Shown here in pieces: positions 18,152 to 27,253 of a stretch of 58,431 nucleotides of DNA. The position numbers were made by a program, and so were the translations under genes. Each line of letters begins with the position of its first letter. Positions within the stretch are counted from its first letter, which is position 1. Under the pieces are notes generated by a model that worked only from the letters and a program-made list of their open reading frames with translations, ran no database searches and was not told the origin of the DNA. Source of the DNA: Enterovirga sp. (GTDB lineage Bacteria; Pseudomonadota; Alphaproteobacteria; Rhizobiales; Beijerinckiaceae); contig NZ_JAQGKF010000230.1 in assembly GCF_028290205.1 (NCBI RefSeq), positions 1 through 58,431 on the forward strand, read 5' to 3'.

Positions 18152-18397
18152 CTAGCGCTTGAACCCCGCGATGGTCTTCTGGCACCGGGCTGAGACCTGG
18201 CCGATCTTCTGCTGGAAGCATTGCCGCACCTCGGGCGAGTTCGGCGCGAAGGCCGAGCACAGCCGCGAATAGTCCTGGGTGCAGTTCTTCTTGAACTCCG
18301 CCTGCTCCTGCTGGCTCATGGACTGGGCCTGGGCGGAGCTGGCCGCCGCCAGGGCGAGGCCCGCCGCAAGAAGGGTCGTGAACGTCAGGTGCATCAT
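18152..18397 (-). CDS. Small exported cysteine-containing protein
   Basis: Protein of 81 residues with a signal peptide (cleavage after SSAQAQ). The mature part has four cysteines in the pattern C-x7-C-x12-C-x11-C (KKNCTQDYSRLCS ... RQCFQQ ... ARCQK). This resembles short Cys-rich repeat proteins common in rhizobia, all of unknown function. It is convergent with hpnP (11 bases apart) and divergent from the TctC gene. Confidence 0.65.
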   Translation of the reverse strand: MMHLTFTTLLAAGLALAAASSAQAQSMSQQEQAEFKKNCTQDYSRLCSAFAPNSPEVRQCFQQKIGQVSARCQKTIAGFKR

Positions 18398-18517
18398 GCG
18401 TTGTCCTCGGTTGCCGGGCCGGCCTATGTCAGAGATCGGGCAGCTTTGCGGCCGGCCATGAGGGCCGACGCGGCCAAGCCCCCTGCAGCTACTGGCGTCT
18501 CCCTGAACAGGACCAAG

Positions 18518-19486
18518 ATGATCCGCCTCCTCGTCGGCCTCCTTGTGGCCGGGCTTCTCACCGCCGGACAGGCCGCGTCACAGGACTGGCCGAGCCGCAC
18601 CGTGAAGGTGGTGGTGCCGTTCGCCCCCGGCTCCACGCCGGACGGCGCGGCCCGCGTGCTGGCCGAGCGCCTCCAGGCCAGGCTCGGCCAGCCCTTCGTG
18701 ATCGAAAACCGGGCCGGCGCGGGCGGCAATCTCGGCACGGATGCGGTCGCCAAGGCCGAGCCGGACGGAGCCACGATCGGGGTCAGCATCGTGGGCCCGC
18801 TCGTCTTGAACACGCTGCTCTTTCCCCGCATGCCCTACGACCCGGCGACCGATCTCACGCCCATCACCATCCTGGGGGCGCAGCCGAGCGTGCTGGTCGT
18901 GAATGCCGAGGTGCCGGCCCGCAGCGTCGGCGAGTTGGTGGAGCTGCTGCGGCGGGAGCCCGGCAAGTACGATTTCGGCTCGATCGGGGTCGGCTCGCTG
19001 TCGCATCTCGCCATGGAGGCCATCGCGGTCGCGAGCGGCACGCGTCTCGTCCACGTCCCGTTCGCGGGCTCGCCGGCCGTCGTCACGGCGCTGCTGAGGG
19101 GCGACGTGAAGATGGCCGTCTTGCCGGCCGGAGGCGTGGTGCCGCAGGCGGCGGATGGCCGCCTCCGACTGCTCGGCGTCACGGCGGCGCAGCGCTCGCC
19201 GCTGCTGCCCGGCCTGCCCACCCTGCGCGAGGCCGGCATCGAGGGCGTGGAGGCGGATGCCTGGGTCGGACTGATCGGCCCCGCCCGCCTGCCGGCCGCC
19301 GTTGTCGAGAAGCTCGGCGGGACGGTGCGGGAGATCCTGGCCGAGCCGGCCACGATCGAGCGGCTGCGGGCGCAGTTCATCTCGCCTGGCGGCGGAACGC
19401 CGGAGGAGTTCAGGGCTGTGATGCGGGCCGAACTCGACCGCTGGGGCCCAGTGATCCGCGACAACAGCATCCGGCTCGGCAATTAA
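18518..19486 (+). CDS. Bug/TctC-family substrate-binding protein
   Basis: Periplasmic binding protein of 322 residues with a signal peptide ending near AGQAAS. The Bug signature WPSRTVKVVVPFAPGSTPDG starts the mature protein, followed by VIENRAGAGGNLGTDAVAKA and HVPFAGS, which line the ligand pocket. These proteins bind carboxylates or related small acids for tripartite tricarboxylate transporters. No tctA or tctB lies here, so it is an orphan. The ATG follows AGGA by 6 bases. Its stop is 25 bases before the hybrid kinase, so it may act as a ligand sensor for that kinase; this is inference. Confidence 0.85.
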   Translation: MIRLLVGLLVAGLLTAGQAASQDWPSRTVKVVVPFAPGSTPDGAARVLAERLQARLGQPFVIENRAGAGGNLGTDAVAKAEPDGATIGVSIVGPLVLNTLLFPRMPYDPATDLTPITILGAQPSVLVVNAEVPARSVGELVELLRREPGKYDFGSIGVGSLSHLAMEAIAVASGTRLVHVPFAGSPAVVTALLRGDVKMAVLPAGGVVPQAADGRLRLLGVTAAQRSPLLPGLPTLREAGIEGVEADAWVGLIGPARLPAAVVEKLGGTVREILAEPATIERLRAQFISPGGGTPEEFRAVMRAELDRWGPVIRDNSIRLGN

Positions 19487-19511
19487 AGGTCAACTTGCCG
19501 GCCCACAGGTT

Positions 19512-22500
19512 GTGGCGATAGGAAGGGCACTTCCCGTCCCCGAGAATCGCTTGACACGCGCACTGGCCGCCGCGCCTTCGCCTTGCTGGACCGAGACCGA
19601 ACGGCTGGCGGCGCTGGCGAGCTACGGCATCCTGGACACGCCCCGTGAGGCGGAGTTCGACGATGTCGTCAAGCTCGCCTCGCAGATCTGTCGGGCGCCG
19701 ATCGCCTTCATCAACTTCGTCAGCGACGATCGCCAGTGGTTCAAGGCCGAGCTCGGGCTCGGCATCCGGGAAACCCGGCTCGACGTGTCCATTTGTGCCC
19801 ACGCGATCCTGCAGCCGGGCGTGTTCGTGGTTCCCGACCTGTCCCAGGACGAGCGGTTCGCCTGTAACCCGCTCGTCACCGGGACCCCAAAGCTCCGCTT
19901 CTACGCCGGCGCGCTGCTCGAGGCGGATGCGGGCCAGCCGCTCGGCACCGTGTGCGTCCTGGATTACGAGCCCCGGCCCACGGGGCTGACGGCCGAGCAG
20001 CATTTCGCGCTCGAAGTCCTGGCCAAGCAGGTCATGGCGCAGCTCAACCTGCGGCGCGCCGTTCGCGAGCGGGACAGGGCGCTGGCTGAGCAGGGGACCG
20101 GGCTCGAGCGGGCCCGCCTGGTCGCGGCCGCCACCAACGACGCCATCTGGGACTGGGACCTGTTGCAGGACAACGTGGTCTGGAACGAGGTCCTGCACAG
20201 CGCCTACGGGCACACGCTGTCGGATGCCACGTCGGCGGGAGGCTGGTGGGTCGAGCACCTGCATCCGGAGGATCGCGAGCGCGTCCACGGCAGCATCGAC
20301 GCCGCCATCGCCGGCGACGCGATGCACTGGCGCGAGGAATACCGCTTCAGCCGCGCCGACGGCTCCTATGCGGAGGTGTTCGACCGCGGCTCCCTGATCC
20401 GCGATCCCTCCGGCCGCGCCGTCCGCATGATCGGCGCCATGCTGGACGTCACGGAACGCCGGCAGGCCGTGATGCGGGCCAACGCGTTCGCGGAACTCAG
20501 CGAGCGGCTACGCGACATGGAGGACACCGCTCTGATGGCCTACACGGCCGCGGAGATCATGGGCCGCGCGCTGGGCGTGGGGCGCGCGGGTTACGGCACG
20601 GTCGACCCCGAGCAGGAAACGGTGACGATCGAGCGCGACTGGACCATGCCGGGCGTTCCGAGCCTGGCCGGCAAGCTGCATTTCCGGGATTTCGGCACCT
20701 ATATCGAGGACCTCAAGCGGGGCGAGACGGTGGTGTTCGCCGATGCCGAGATCGACCCCCGCACGGCGGCCGGGGCGGATGCCCTGAAGTCCATCAATGC
20801 CCGCTCGGTCGTCAATCTGCCGGTCACGGAGCACGGCAAGTTCGTCGCCATCTTCTACCTCAACCACGGCGCCCCGAGAGCCTGGCCCGAGCACGAGCTG
20901 GCCTTCGTCCGCGACGTCGCCGACAGGACGCGGCTCGCCGTCGAGCGGCGGCGGGCGGAACTCGCGCTGCGGTCCGCGAACGACCGGCTGACCTTTCTGG
21001 ACTTGCTCGGCCGGGAGGTGGCGAAAGCGGTCGACGCGGCCGCCGTCATGGCGACCACAACCCGCATGGCGGGCGAGTACATGCGGGTCTCGGCCTGCGC
21101 CTATGCGGACATGGATGCGGACGAGGACGGCTTCACCATCCGGGGCGGCTGGTCGGCGCGGGGCTCGCGCAGCATCGTGGGCCGCTACCGGCTGCGCGAC
21201 TTCGGAACCCGTGCGGTCCGCGAGCTCGGCGCCGGGCGACCGCTGATCATCAACGATCACCTGACCGAGCTCGAGCCCGAGGAGGCCGGCGCCTTCCACA
21301 ACATCGGCGGCAGCGCCACCATCTGCATGCCGCTGGTCAAGGAGGGTCGGCTCACGGCCCTGATGGCGGTGCATGACAGGAAGCCCCGGATCTGGACCGA
21401 GGACGAGCTCGCCACCATTCGCGAGGTCACGGACCGCTCCTGGGCTCATATCGAGCGCGTCCGGGCCCAAGCGGAGCTGCGGGCCAGCGCCGAGACGCTG
21501 CGCGAGTTCAACGAAACGCTGGAGAGCCGCGTCGAGGAGCGCACGCGTCAGCTCATGGAGGCCGAGGAGCAGCTGCGGCAGGCCCAGAAGATGGAGGCCG
21601 TGGGCCAGCTCACGGGCGGCATCGCGCATGACTTCAACAATCTTCTGACCGGCATCGTCGGCTCGCTCGACCTCATGCAGACCCGCATGGCGCAGGGCCG
21701 GACCGAGAACCTGGAGCGCTACACGAAGGCGGCCATGTCCTCGGCCAACCGGGCGGCCGCCCTGACGCACCGGCTGCTGGCCTTTGCCCGCCGGCAGCCG
21801 CTGGACCCGAAGCCGGTCGACGCGAACGTCCTCGTGACGTCGCTCGAGGACCTCCTGAGGCGCACCATCGGCGAGTTGATCGGACTCGAGATCGTCACCG
21901 CGGGGGGGTTGTGGCCCACCCTGTGCGACCCGCATCAGCTCGAAAGCGCGCTACTGAACCTCGCCATCAATGCCCGCGACGCCATGCCGGACGGCGGCAA
22001 GCTGACCATCGAGACCTGCAACACCCATCTCGACCGCGCCTACGCGGCGCAGAACCGGGATGTCGTGCCGGGCCAGTATATCTGTGTCTGCGTCACCGAT
22101 ACCGGCGTCGGCATGCCCCCGGAGGTCATCGCCCGCGCCTTCGACCCGTTCTACACCACCAAGCCGATCGGCCAGGGCACCGGGCTCGGCCTGTCCATGG
22201 TCTATGGCTTTGCCCGCCAATCCGAGGGACATGCCCGGATCTATTCGGAGCCCGGCCAGGGCACCACGGTGAAGATCTACCTGCCACGCCACCGGGGCAC
22301 CGTCCTGGCCGAGGAGCCCCCGCCGATCCGGACCGGAGCACACCCGCCGGGCAGCGGCGAGACGGTGCTGGTGGTGGAAGACGAGCCGGTGGTCCGCGAC
22401 CTCGTGGTCGAGGTCCTGCACGACCTCGGCTACCAGGCTCTTGAGGCGATCGACGGACCGTCCGGCCTCGCCGTGCTGCAGTCGGGCGCCCGCGTGGACC

Positions 22501-22718
22501 TGCTCGTCACCGATGTCGGGCTGCCCGGCCTGAACGGGCGACAGCTCGCCGACCATGCCCGCCTCACCCGGCCGGACCTGCGGGTGCTGTTCATCACGGG
22601 CTATGCCGAGAACGCGGCGCTCGCCTCCGGCTTCCTGGAGCCCGGCATGGAAATGATCACCAAGCCCTTCCCGGTGGACGCCCTGGCGAGCCGCATCCGG
22701 CAGATGATCGAGAGCTGA
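19512..22718 (+). CDS. Hybrid sensor histidine kinase (GAF-PAS-GAF-GAF-HisKA-HATPase-REC)
   Basis: Cytoplasmic hybrid kinase of 1068 residues with no transmembrane segment. Order of domains: GAF about 30-180 ([19 protein letters not shown] opening), PAS with PAC about 200-320 (ending MLDVTERRQ), GAF about 335-485, GAF about 490-655, a coiled coil about 655-695, and a histidine kinase core. The phospho-acceptor is H706 in [14 protein letters not shown]. The ATP lid region includes [15 protein letters not shown]-terminal receiver domain has VVEDEP and the acceptor D1001 in [10 protein letters not shown]. The second and third GAF domains are similar to each other (both contain RDFGT motifs), suggesting duplication. 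The start codon is GTG with a weak ribosome site. No partner regulator is adjacent. Confidence 0.9.
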   Translation: MAIGRALPVPENRLTRALAAAPSPCWTETERLAALASYGILDTPREAEFDDVVKLASQICRAPIAFINFVSDDRQWFKAELGLGIRETRLDVSICAHAILQPGVFVVPDLSQDERFACNPLVTGTPKLRFYAGALLEADAGQPLGTVCVLDYEPRPTGLTAEQHFALEVLAKQVMAQLNLRRAVRERDRALAEQGTGLERARLVAAATNDAIWDWDLLQDNVVWNEVLHSAYGHTLSDATSAGGWWVEHLHPEDRERVHGSIDAAIAGDAMHWREEYRFSRADGSYAEVFDRGSLIRDPSGRAVRMIGAMLDVTERRQAVMRANAFAELSERLRDMEDTALMAYTAAEIMGRALGVGRAGYGTVDPEQETVTIERDWTMPGVPSLAGKLHFRDFGTYIEDLKRGETVVFADAEIDPRTAAGADALKSINARSVVNLPVTEHGKFVAIFYLNHGAPRAWPEHELAFVRDVADRTRLAVERRRAELALRSANDRLTFLDLLGREVAKAVDAAAVMATTTRMAGEYMRVSACAYADMDADEDGFTIRGGWSARGSRSIVGRYRLRDFGTRAVRELGAGRPLIINDHLTELEPEEAGAFHNIGGSATICMPLVKEGRLTALMAVHDRKPRIWTEDELATIREVTDRSWAHIERVRAQAELRASAETLREFNETLESRVEERTRQLMEAEEQLRQAQKMEAVGQLTGGIAHDFNNLLTGIVGSLDLMQTRMAQGRTENLERYTKAAMSSANRAAALTHRLLAFARRQPLDPKPVDANVLVTSLEDLLRRTIGELIGLEIVTAGGLWPTLCDPHQLESALLNLAINARDAMPDGGKLTIETCNTHLDRAYAAQNRDVVPGQYICVCVTDTGVGMPPEVIARAFDPFYTTKPIGQGTGLGLSMVYGFARQSEGHARIYSEPGQGTTVKIYLPRHRGTVLAEEPPPIRTGAHPPGSGETVLVVEDEPVVRDLVVEVLHDLGYQALEAIDGPSGLAVLQSGARVDLLVTDVGLPGLNGRQLADHARLTRPDLRVLFITGYAENAALASGFLEPGMEMITKPFPVDALASRIRQMIES

Positions 22719-22722
22719 GCCC

Positions 22723-23691
22723 TCAGGCCCTCAGCACAAACATCGCGAAGCGGCGGCCGTCGTCGGTCAGCACCCGGCGCACCGTCCAGCCCGCCTCGCT
22801 CGCCAGAGCCTCGAACCGGGCGGGCGTGTACTTGTAGCTGTTCTCCGTGTGGATCGTCTCGCCCGGCGCGAACTGGACCACGTGGTCGCCGATCCTGACC
22901 GTCTGCGCCGACAGGCTCTCGAGATGCATCTCGATGCGGCTTCGGCTGCGGTTGAAGAAGGCCTTGTGCCGAAATCGCTCCAGGAGGAAATCGGCGCCCA
23001 GCTCACGGTTGATGCGCGCCAGGAGGTTGAGGTTGAACCGCGCGGTGACGCCGGCCGCGTCGTCATAGGCAGCGTTCAGCACCGCGTCGTCCTTGACGAG
23101 ATCGACCCCGAGAACGAGCAGCGCGCCGGGACCGAGCAGGTCGCGGAAGCGCGTCAGCAGGGATCGGGCGGTCGCGGGCTCGAAATTGCCGATGGTCGAG
23201 CCGGGGAAGAAGCCGAGCAGGGGCAGGCCGGCGACCTCGGGCGGCAGCGTCATCTCGCGGGTGAAGTCACCCACGACGGGGACGACGCGCAGCCCCGGTC
23301 GGTCGGCCCGAAGCGCGTCCGCTTGGGCCTCGAGGAAATCGCCCGACACGTCCACCGGCACATAGGCCGCGACGTCGGGGAGCGCCTCGAGGAGAACCCG
23401 GATCTTCTCGGTCGAACCCGCCCCGAATTCCACCACGGCCGAGCCGGCCGGGACCTCGGCCATCACCTCGGTGCCATAGCGGCGCAGAATGGAGAGCTCG
23501 GTCCGGGTCGGATAGTATTCTGGCAGGCGCGTGATCTCGTCAAAGAGGCGCGAGCCTTCGAGATCGTAGAAGTATTTCGCCGGAATGGTCTTCTGCGGGT
23601 AGCCGAGGCCCTCCACCACGTCGCGCAGGAACGTGCCTCTGTCCGGTCCGGGGACGGCCGGGCGGGGCGCCGGATAGGCCGGGGCGTTCAT
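22723..23691 (-). CDS. egtD: L-histidine N-alpha-methyltransferase EgtD
   Basis: SAM-dependent enzyme of 322 residues that trimethylates histidine to hercynine, the first step of ergothioneine synthesis. Visible motifs are KYFYDLEGSRLFDEITRLPEYYPTR (start 20: KYFYDLEGSRLFDEITRLPE), the SAM-binding VVEFGAGSTEKIRVLLEAL, and LLGFFPGSTIGNFEP; the C-terminal HTENSYKYTPARF is also characteristic. It lies 14 bases after egtB in the same operon and is convergent with the hybrid kinase (4 bases apart). Confidence 0.94.
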   Translation of the reverse strand: MNAPAYPAPRPAVPGPDRGTFLRDVVEGLGYPQKTIPAKYFYDLEGSRLFDEITRLPEYYPTRTELSILRRYGTEVMAEVPAGSAVVEFGAGSTEKIRVLLEALPDVAAYVPVDVSGDFLEAQADALRADRPGLRVVPVVGDFTREMTLPPEVAGLPLLGFFPGSTIGNFEPATARSLLTRFRDLLGPGALLVLGVDLVKDDAVLNAAYDDAAGVTARFNLNLLARINRELGADFLLERFRHKAFFNRSRSRIEMHLESLSAQTVRIGDHVVQFAPGETIHTENSYKYTPARFEALASEAGWTVRRVLTDDGRRFAMFVLRA

Positions 23692-23705
23692 GCCGGGACC
23701 GCCGC

Positions 23706-24947
23706 TCAGGCGAGGTCGTCGGCGAGCCGAAGCCCGGTGAACTGCCAGCGCTGCCCCGGGTAGAAGAAGTTCCGGTAGGTGACCCGGCTATGGCCCGAAG
23801 GGGTCGCCAGCGACGAGCCGCGCAGGACCATCTGGTTCGACATGAACTTGCCGTTGTACTCGCCGAGAGCCCCCTCGACCGGGCGGTAGCCAGGATAGGG
23901 AAGGTAGGCGCTGCGCGTCCATTGCCACACGGACCCATAGGCGTCGTCCAGCTCGCCCGACCGGGCCGCCGCCTCCCATTCGAACTCGCTCGGCAGGACC
24001 TTGCCGGACCAGCGCGCAAAGGCGTCCGCTTCGTAGTGGCTGACGTGGCAGACGGGCTGCTCGGGGTCGATCGGCCGGAGCCCGCCGAGGGTCATGGCGT
24101 GCCAGCCTCCTGACTCCTGCCGCCAATAGCCCGGAGCCTCCCAGCCCTCGTTCTGCGCCGCGCTCCAGCCGTCCATCAGCCAGAGCTCCGGCCGGCGGTA
24201 GCCGCCATCCTCCATGAAGCCGAGCCAGTCGCGGTTGGTGACGAGGCGCCGTGACACGCGCACAGGCTGGATCAGGGCGTCGTGCGCCGGCGATTCGTTG
24301 TCGAAGGAGAAGCCGTCGCCTTCGTGCCCGATGCGGTGGATGCCGCGCGGCAAAACGACCTCGCCGTCGGCCCGTGACCGCGCCGGCGGCCGCCAGGCCG
24401 GGTCGTAGGCCGGCAGAGTCGGGTTCTGACTGAACGCGTGCAGGATGTCGGTCAGCATCAGCTCCTGGTGCTGCTGCTCGTGGTTCAGCCCCACCTCCAG
24501 GAGGGCCGCCACCCCGGCCAGATCGGCGCCGGACAGGCCTTCGAGGCACCGAATCACGGCCGCGTCGACATGGGCGCGGTAGCGTCCGACCTCCTCGGCA
24601 GTGGGCCGCGTGACCATGCCCCGCTGGAAGCGGGCGTGCCGCGGACCGGCCGCGACGTAGTAGGAGTTGAACAGAAAGGCGAAGCGCTCGTCATAGGTCC
24701 GGTATTCCGGCAGGCGCGGACCGAGCAGAAACTGCTCGAAGAACCAGCTCGTATGGGCCCGATGCCATTTGGTCGGGCTCGCATCCGGCATGGACTGGAC
24801 CTGCTGGTCCTCGGCCGACAGGGGAGCGGCGCGCCGCTCCGTCTCGCCACGGACCTCGCGAAAGCGGCGGATCAGCTCGGCCGGGCCGGCGGGCTGGGCG
24901 CTGAGGGTCGCGGGCGCGGCGTCGGGCATCTCGGCTTCGATCAGCAA
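23706..24947 (-). CDS. egtB: Ergothioneine sulfoxide synthase EgtB
   Basis: Non-haem iron enzyme of about 413 residues that couples hercynine with a thiol (cysteine or gamma-glutamylcysteine) to a sulfoxide. It has an N-terminal DinB-like domain (KWHRAHTSWFFEQFLLGP), the iron-binding HX3HXE motif in NHEQQHQELML, and a C-terminal formylglycine-generating-enzyme-like domain from about residue 195 (FSFDNESPAHDALIQPVRVS to NFFYPGQRWQFTGLRLADD, the last 19 residues typical of EgtB). TTG at 24947 follows GAGGGAG by 7 bases and is the likely start; an in-frame ATG lies at 24929. No egtA, egtC or egtE is in the window, so the C-S lyase must be elsewhere. Confidence 0.92.
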   Translation of the reverse strand: MLIEAEMPDAAPATLSAQPAGPAELIRRFREVRGETERRAAPLSAEDQQVQSMPDASPTKWHRAHTSWFFEQFLLGPRLPEYRTYDERFAFLFNSYYVAAGPRHARFQRGMVTRPTAEEVGRYRAHVDAAVIRCLEGLSGADLAGVAALLEVGLNHEQQHQELMLTDILHAFSQNPTLPAYDPAWRPPARSRADGEVVLPRGIHRIGHEGDGFSFDNESPAHDALIQPVRVSRRLVTNRDWLGFMEDGGYRRPELWLMDGWSAAQNEGWEAPGYWRQESGGWHAMTLGGLRPIDPEQPVCHVSHYEADAFARWSGKVLPSEFEWEAAARSGELDDAYGSVWQWTRSAYLPYPGYRPVEGALGEYNGKFMSNQMVLRGSSLATPSGHSRVTYRNFFYPGQRWQFTGLRLADDLA

Positions 24948-25011
24948 GGCAGGCTCCCTCGGGACGGCGGATCCGGGGACCGAGTGCCTGACCAGGAGGG
25001 CGGCAATGTGG

Positions 25012-25026
25012 TGGCACCATTTTTGT
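25012..25026 (+). promoter_or_regulatory. Weak candidate sigma-54 promoter upstream of the sulfonate operon
   Basis: TGGCAC (25012-25017), five bases, then TTGT (25023-25026). The -24 half matches consensus fully; the -12 half has TTGT rather than TTGC. It points toward the decarboxylase gene, whose start is about 86 bases past the expected initiation site. No enhancer-binding regulator is adjacent and no inverted repeat is obvious upstream, so support is limited. Confidence 0.25.
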
Positions 25027-25122
25027 GGCCCAGCTGGCAAGAGCGGTGTCGCCTGCGACGATGTGATCGCGTAGGGACGGGGCTCAACGGCCCGCCTGAT
25101 GCGGTCCGAAGGGAGGTTGAGC

Positions 25123-25677
25123 TTGTCGAGTGCAGAACGAGCCTCGGGCGCGGAATCCGCCGGAGGCAGCGGCCCGAGCTGGCCGGGCGAGATTTACCGC
25201 GTTCTGAAGGACGCGAAGGTCTCGCATATGAGCTTCGTGCCGGATGCCGGTCACACCCGGCTGATCGAGCTGCTGGCGGCCGATCCGGACGTGACCACCA
25301 ACGTCCTGACCACGGAAGAGGAAGGCATCGCCATCGCGGCCGGCGCCTGGCTCGGCGGCACCCGCAGCGTGGTGCTGATGCAGTCCAGCGGCGTCGGGAA
25401 CTGCATCAACATGCTGTCCCTGCCCGCGATCTCGCGCTCACCGCTCCTGATGCTGGTGACGATGCGGGGCGAATGGGCCGAGTTCAATCCCTGGCAGGTG
25501 CCCATGGGCAGCGCCACCGAGCCCTGCCTGAACGCGATGGGCATCCGGACCTTCCGGGCCGAGCGGATCGAGGACCTGGTTCCGATGGTGGGCTCGGCTG
25601 CGCGCCTCGCCTACGAAGCCGATGGCCAAGTGGCCGTTCTGATCTCGCAGCGCCTTCTCGGCGCCAAGACCTGGTGA
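25123..25677 (+). CDS. ThDP-dependent decarboxylase alpha subunit, sulfopyruvate decarboxylase-like
   Basis: Pyrimidine-binding half of a ThDP enzyme, about 184 residues, as in ComD (sulfopyruvate decarboxylase alpha) and phosphonopyruvate decarboxylase. VLTTEEEGIAIAAGAWLGG carries the conserved ThDP-activating Glu, and VVLMQSSGVGNCINMLSLPA is the family's QSSG-GN segment. TTG at 25123 was chosen because GGGAGG (25111-25116) lies 6 bases upstream; an ATG at 25099 precedes that ribosome site and is less likely. The partner beta subunit starts 8 bases after the stop. A sulfonate rather than phosphonate substrate is inferred mainly from the third gene. Confidence 0.78.
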   Translation: MSSAERASGAESAGGSGPSWPGEIYRVLKDAKVSHMSFVPDAGHTRLIELLAADPDVTTNVLTTEEEGIAIAAGAWLGGTRSVVLMQSSGVGNCINMLSLPAISRSPLLMLVTMRGEWAEFNPWQVPMGSATEPCLNAMGIRTFRAERIEDLVPMVGSAARLAYEADGQVAVLISQRLLGAKTW

Positions 25678-25685
25678 GCCCGACC

Positions 25686-26270
25686 ATGGCTGACGCGACC
25701 CTCGACCGCCGCCCCGCAGTGGCGGCCCTTCTGAAAGACCGGGGCGACCTGCTCGTGGTCACCGGGCTCGGCTCGCCGAGCTACGACGTCCATGCGGCCG
25801 GCGACCACCCGGGAAACTGCTATCTGTGGGGCGCCATGGGCGGCGCCGCTCTGGTCGGACTGGGCCTGGCCCAGGCCCAGCCGAGCCGCACCGTGCTGGT
25901 CATCACCGGCGACGGCGAACAGCTCATGGGCATCGGCGGCCTCGCCACCATCGCGATCGCCAAGCCGAAGAACCTTGTGCTGTGCGTGCTGGATAACGGC
26001 CATTTCGGTGAGACCGGGATGCAGCGCAGCCACACGGGCCTGGGCCTCGACCTGGCGGCTGTCGGGCGCGCCTGCGGCCTCGCGGCCGAGACCGTGACGG
26101 ACATGGCCGGGATCGAGGGCATCCGCTCCCGTCTGCACGAGCGGCGGGACGGGCCGGCCCTGTTCGTCGTCCGGGTGCGGGCCGAGAACGTATCCCGCTC
26201 GCTGCCGGCGCGCGACGCCGTCTACCTGAAGAACCGGGTCCGGGGGTCGCTCGGACTGCCCGTCTCCTAA
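25686..26270 (+). CDS. ThDP-dependent decarboxylase beta subunit, sulfopyruvate decarboxylase-like
   Basis: Pyrophosphate-binding half of the ThDP enzyme, 194 residues, as in ComE. The cofactor motif is TGDGEQLMGIGGLATIAI (G75-D76-G77) followed 27 residues later by N104 in VLDNGHFGETG, which together bind Mg-diphosphate. WGAMGGAALVGLGLAQA precedes it, as in the family. With the alpha subunit it should decarboxylate a C3 2-oxo acid bearing a sulfonate or phosphonate to the C2 aldehyde. It is tightly linked to its partner and to the downstream dehydrogenase (18 bases). Confidence 0.8.
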   Translation: MADATLDRRPAVAALLKDRGDLLVVTGLGSPSYDVHAAGDHPGNCYLWGAMGGAALVGLGLAQAQPSRTVLVITGDGEQLMGIGGLATIAIAKPKNLVLCVLDNGHFGETGMQRSHTGLGLDLAAVGRACGLAAETVTDMAGIEGIRSRLHERRDGPALFVVRVRAENVSRSLPARDAVYLKNRVRGSLGLPVS

Positions 26271-26288
26271 ACACCTCGGAGAAGCGCC

Positions 26289-27209
26289 GTGAGCGAGCTG
26301 GTCGGATTCGTGGGCCTCGGCCGGATGGGCCGGCCGATGGCTACCAACCTCACGCGGCGCGGCTTCCGCCTCGTGGTTCACGACGTGAACCGCGAGGCCG
26401 TGGAGGAGCTGGAGAGGCACCAGGCCCGCGGCGCCGCCAGCGCCGCGGAGGTGGCGGCCGCCTCCAGCATCGTGATCACCATGCTGCCGAACTCGGCCGT
26501 AGTGGCCGAGGTGATCGGCGGACCGGACGGGGTGCTCCGGCACGCCAGGCCCGGCACGCTGATCCTGGACATGTCCACCGTCTCGCCGGAGACGACGGAC
26601 GCCATGGCGGCCGCCGCACAAGCGGCCGGGATGACCTATGCCGACGCGCCGGTCGGCCGGCTGGCGAGCCATGCCGACCGGGGCGAGTGCCTGTTCATGG
26701 TCGGGGCGTCGGAGGCGGATTTCGCCCGCGTGAAACCGCTGCTCGAGGCGATGGGCACGACCATCCACCATTGCGGCCCGGTCGGAACCGGCACTCGGAC
26801 CAAGCTCGTCAACAACTACCTGGCGGTGTCGCTCTGCCAGATGAACGCCGAGGCGCTGGCCCTGTCGCAGCGGTTCGGCCTCGAGCTCGAGAAGACCCTC
26901 GAGGTGCTGCACGGCACCACGGCGACCAACGGCCAGCTCAAGGTGAACTGGGCCTCGAAATCCCTGATCGGCGACATCGAGCCGGGCTTCACCATCGACC
27001 TCGCGCACAAGGACCTGAGCCTGATCGTGGAGGCCGCCAACACGGCCCGGGTGCCCATGCCGCTCGCGGCCGCGGCCCGGGAGGCCTTCTCAACGGCTCG
27101 GGCGCGCGGTTTCGGCGGGCGGGACTTCTCGGCCATGGGCGATGCGCTCTGCGACCTCGCCGGCATCGAGAAGCCGCGGCTGAAGAGCACGCCGTCACAC
27201 GAAGGCTAG
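26289..27209 (+). CDS. Beta-hydroxyacid dehydrogenase, sulfolactaldehyde reductase (YihU)-like
   Basis: NAD(P)-dependent reductase of 306 residues. It has the Rossmann motif GFVGLGRMGRPMATNL, the catalytic K172 in RTKLVNNYLA, and C-terminal FTIDLAHKDLSLIVEAAN. Where 3-hydroxyisobutyrate dehydrogenases have a PVSGG-type loop, this protein reads DAPVGRLAS, with R124 at the place of the sulfonate-binding arginine of E. coli YihU (R123). This points to reduction of a sulfonated aldehyde: 3-sulfolactaldehyde to dihydroxypropanesulfonate, or sulfoacetaldehyde to isethionate. It follows the decarboxylase subunits in one operon. Isethionate formation from the decarboxylase product is an attractive but untested pathway. 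Confidence 0.72.
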   Translation: MSELVGFVGLGRMGRPMATNLTRRGFRLVVHDVNREAVEELERHQARGAASAAEVAAASSIVITMLPNSAVVAEVIGGPDGVLRHARPGTLILDMSTVSPETTDAMAAAAQAAGMTYADAPVGRLASHADRGECLFMVGASEADFARVKPLLEAMGTTIHHCGPVGTGTRTKLVNNYLAVSLCQMNAEALALSQRFGLELEKTLEVLHGTTATNGQLKVNWASKSLIGDIEPGFTIDLAHKDLSLIVEAANTARVPMPLAAAAREAFSTARARGFGGRDFSAMGDALCDLAGIEKPRLKSTPSHEG

Positions 27210-27213
27210 CGTC

Positions 27214-27229
27214 GGCGGGTCTGCCCGCC
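27214..27229. terminator. Short hairpin between convergent genes
   Basis: GGCGGG-TCTG-CCCGCC, a 6-bp GC stem with a 4-base loop, lies 5 bases after the stop of the YihU-like gene and before the end of the convergent phasin gene. It has no T-tract, so intrinsic termination is only weakly supported. Confidence 0.3.
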
Positions 27230-27253
27230 TCGCCGCCTGAAGGGGCCCCGGCC

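Noticed and set aside
20508-21935. Long antisense open frame inside the hybrid kinase gene
   Set aside because: It is a typical GC-rich shadow; the kinase domains on the plus strand account fully for the sequence.
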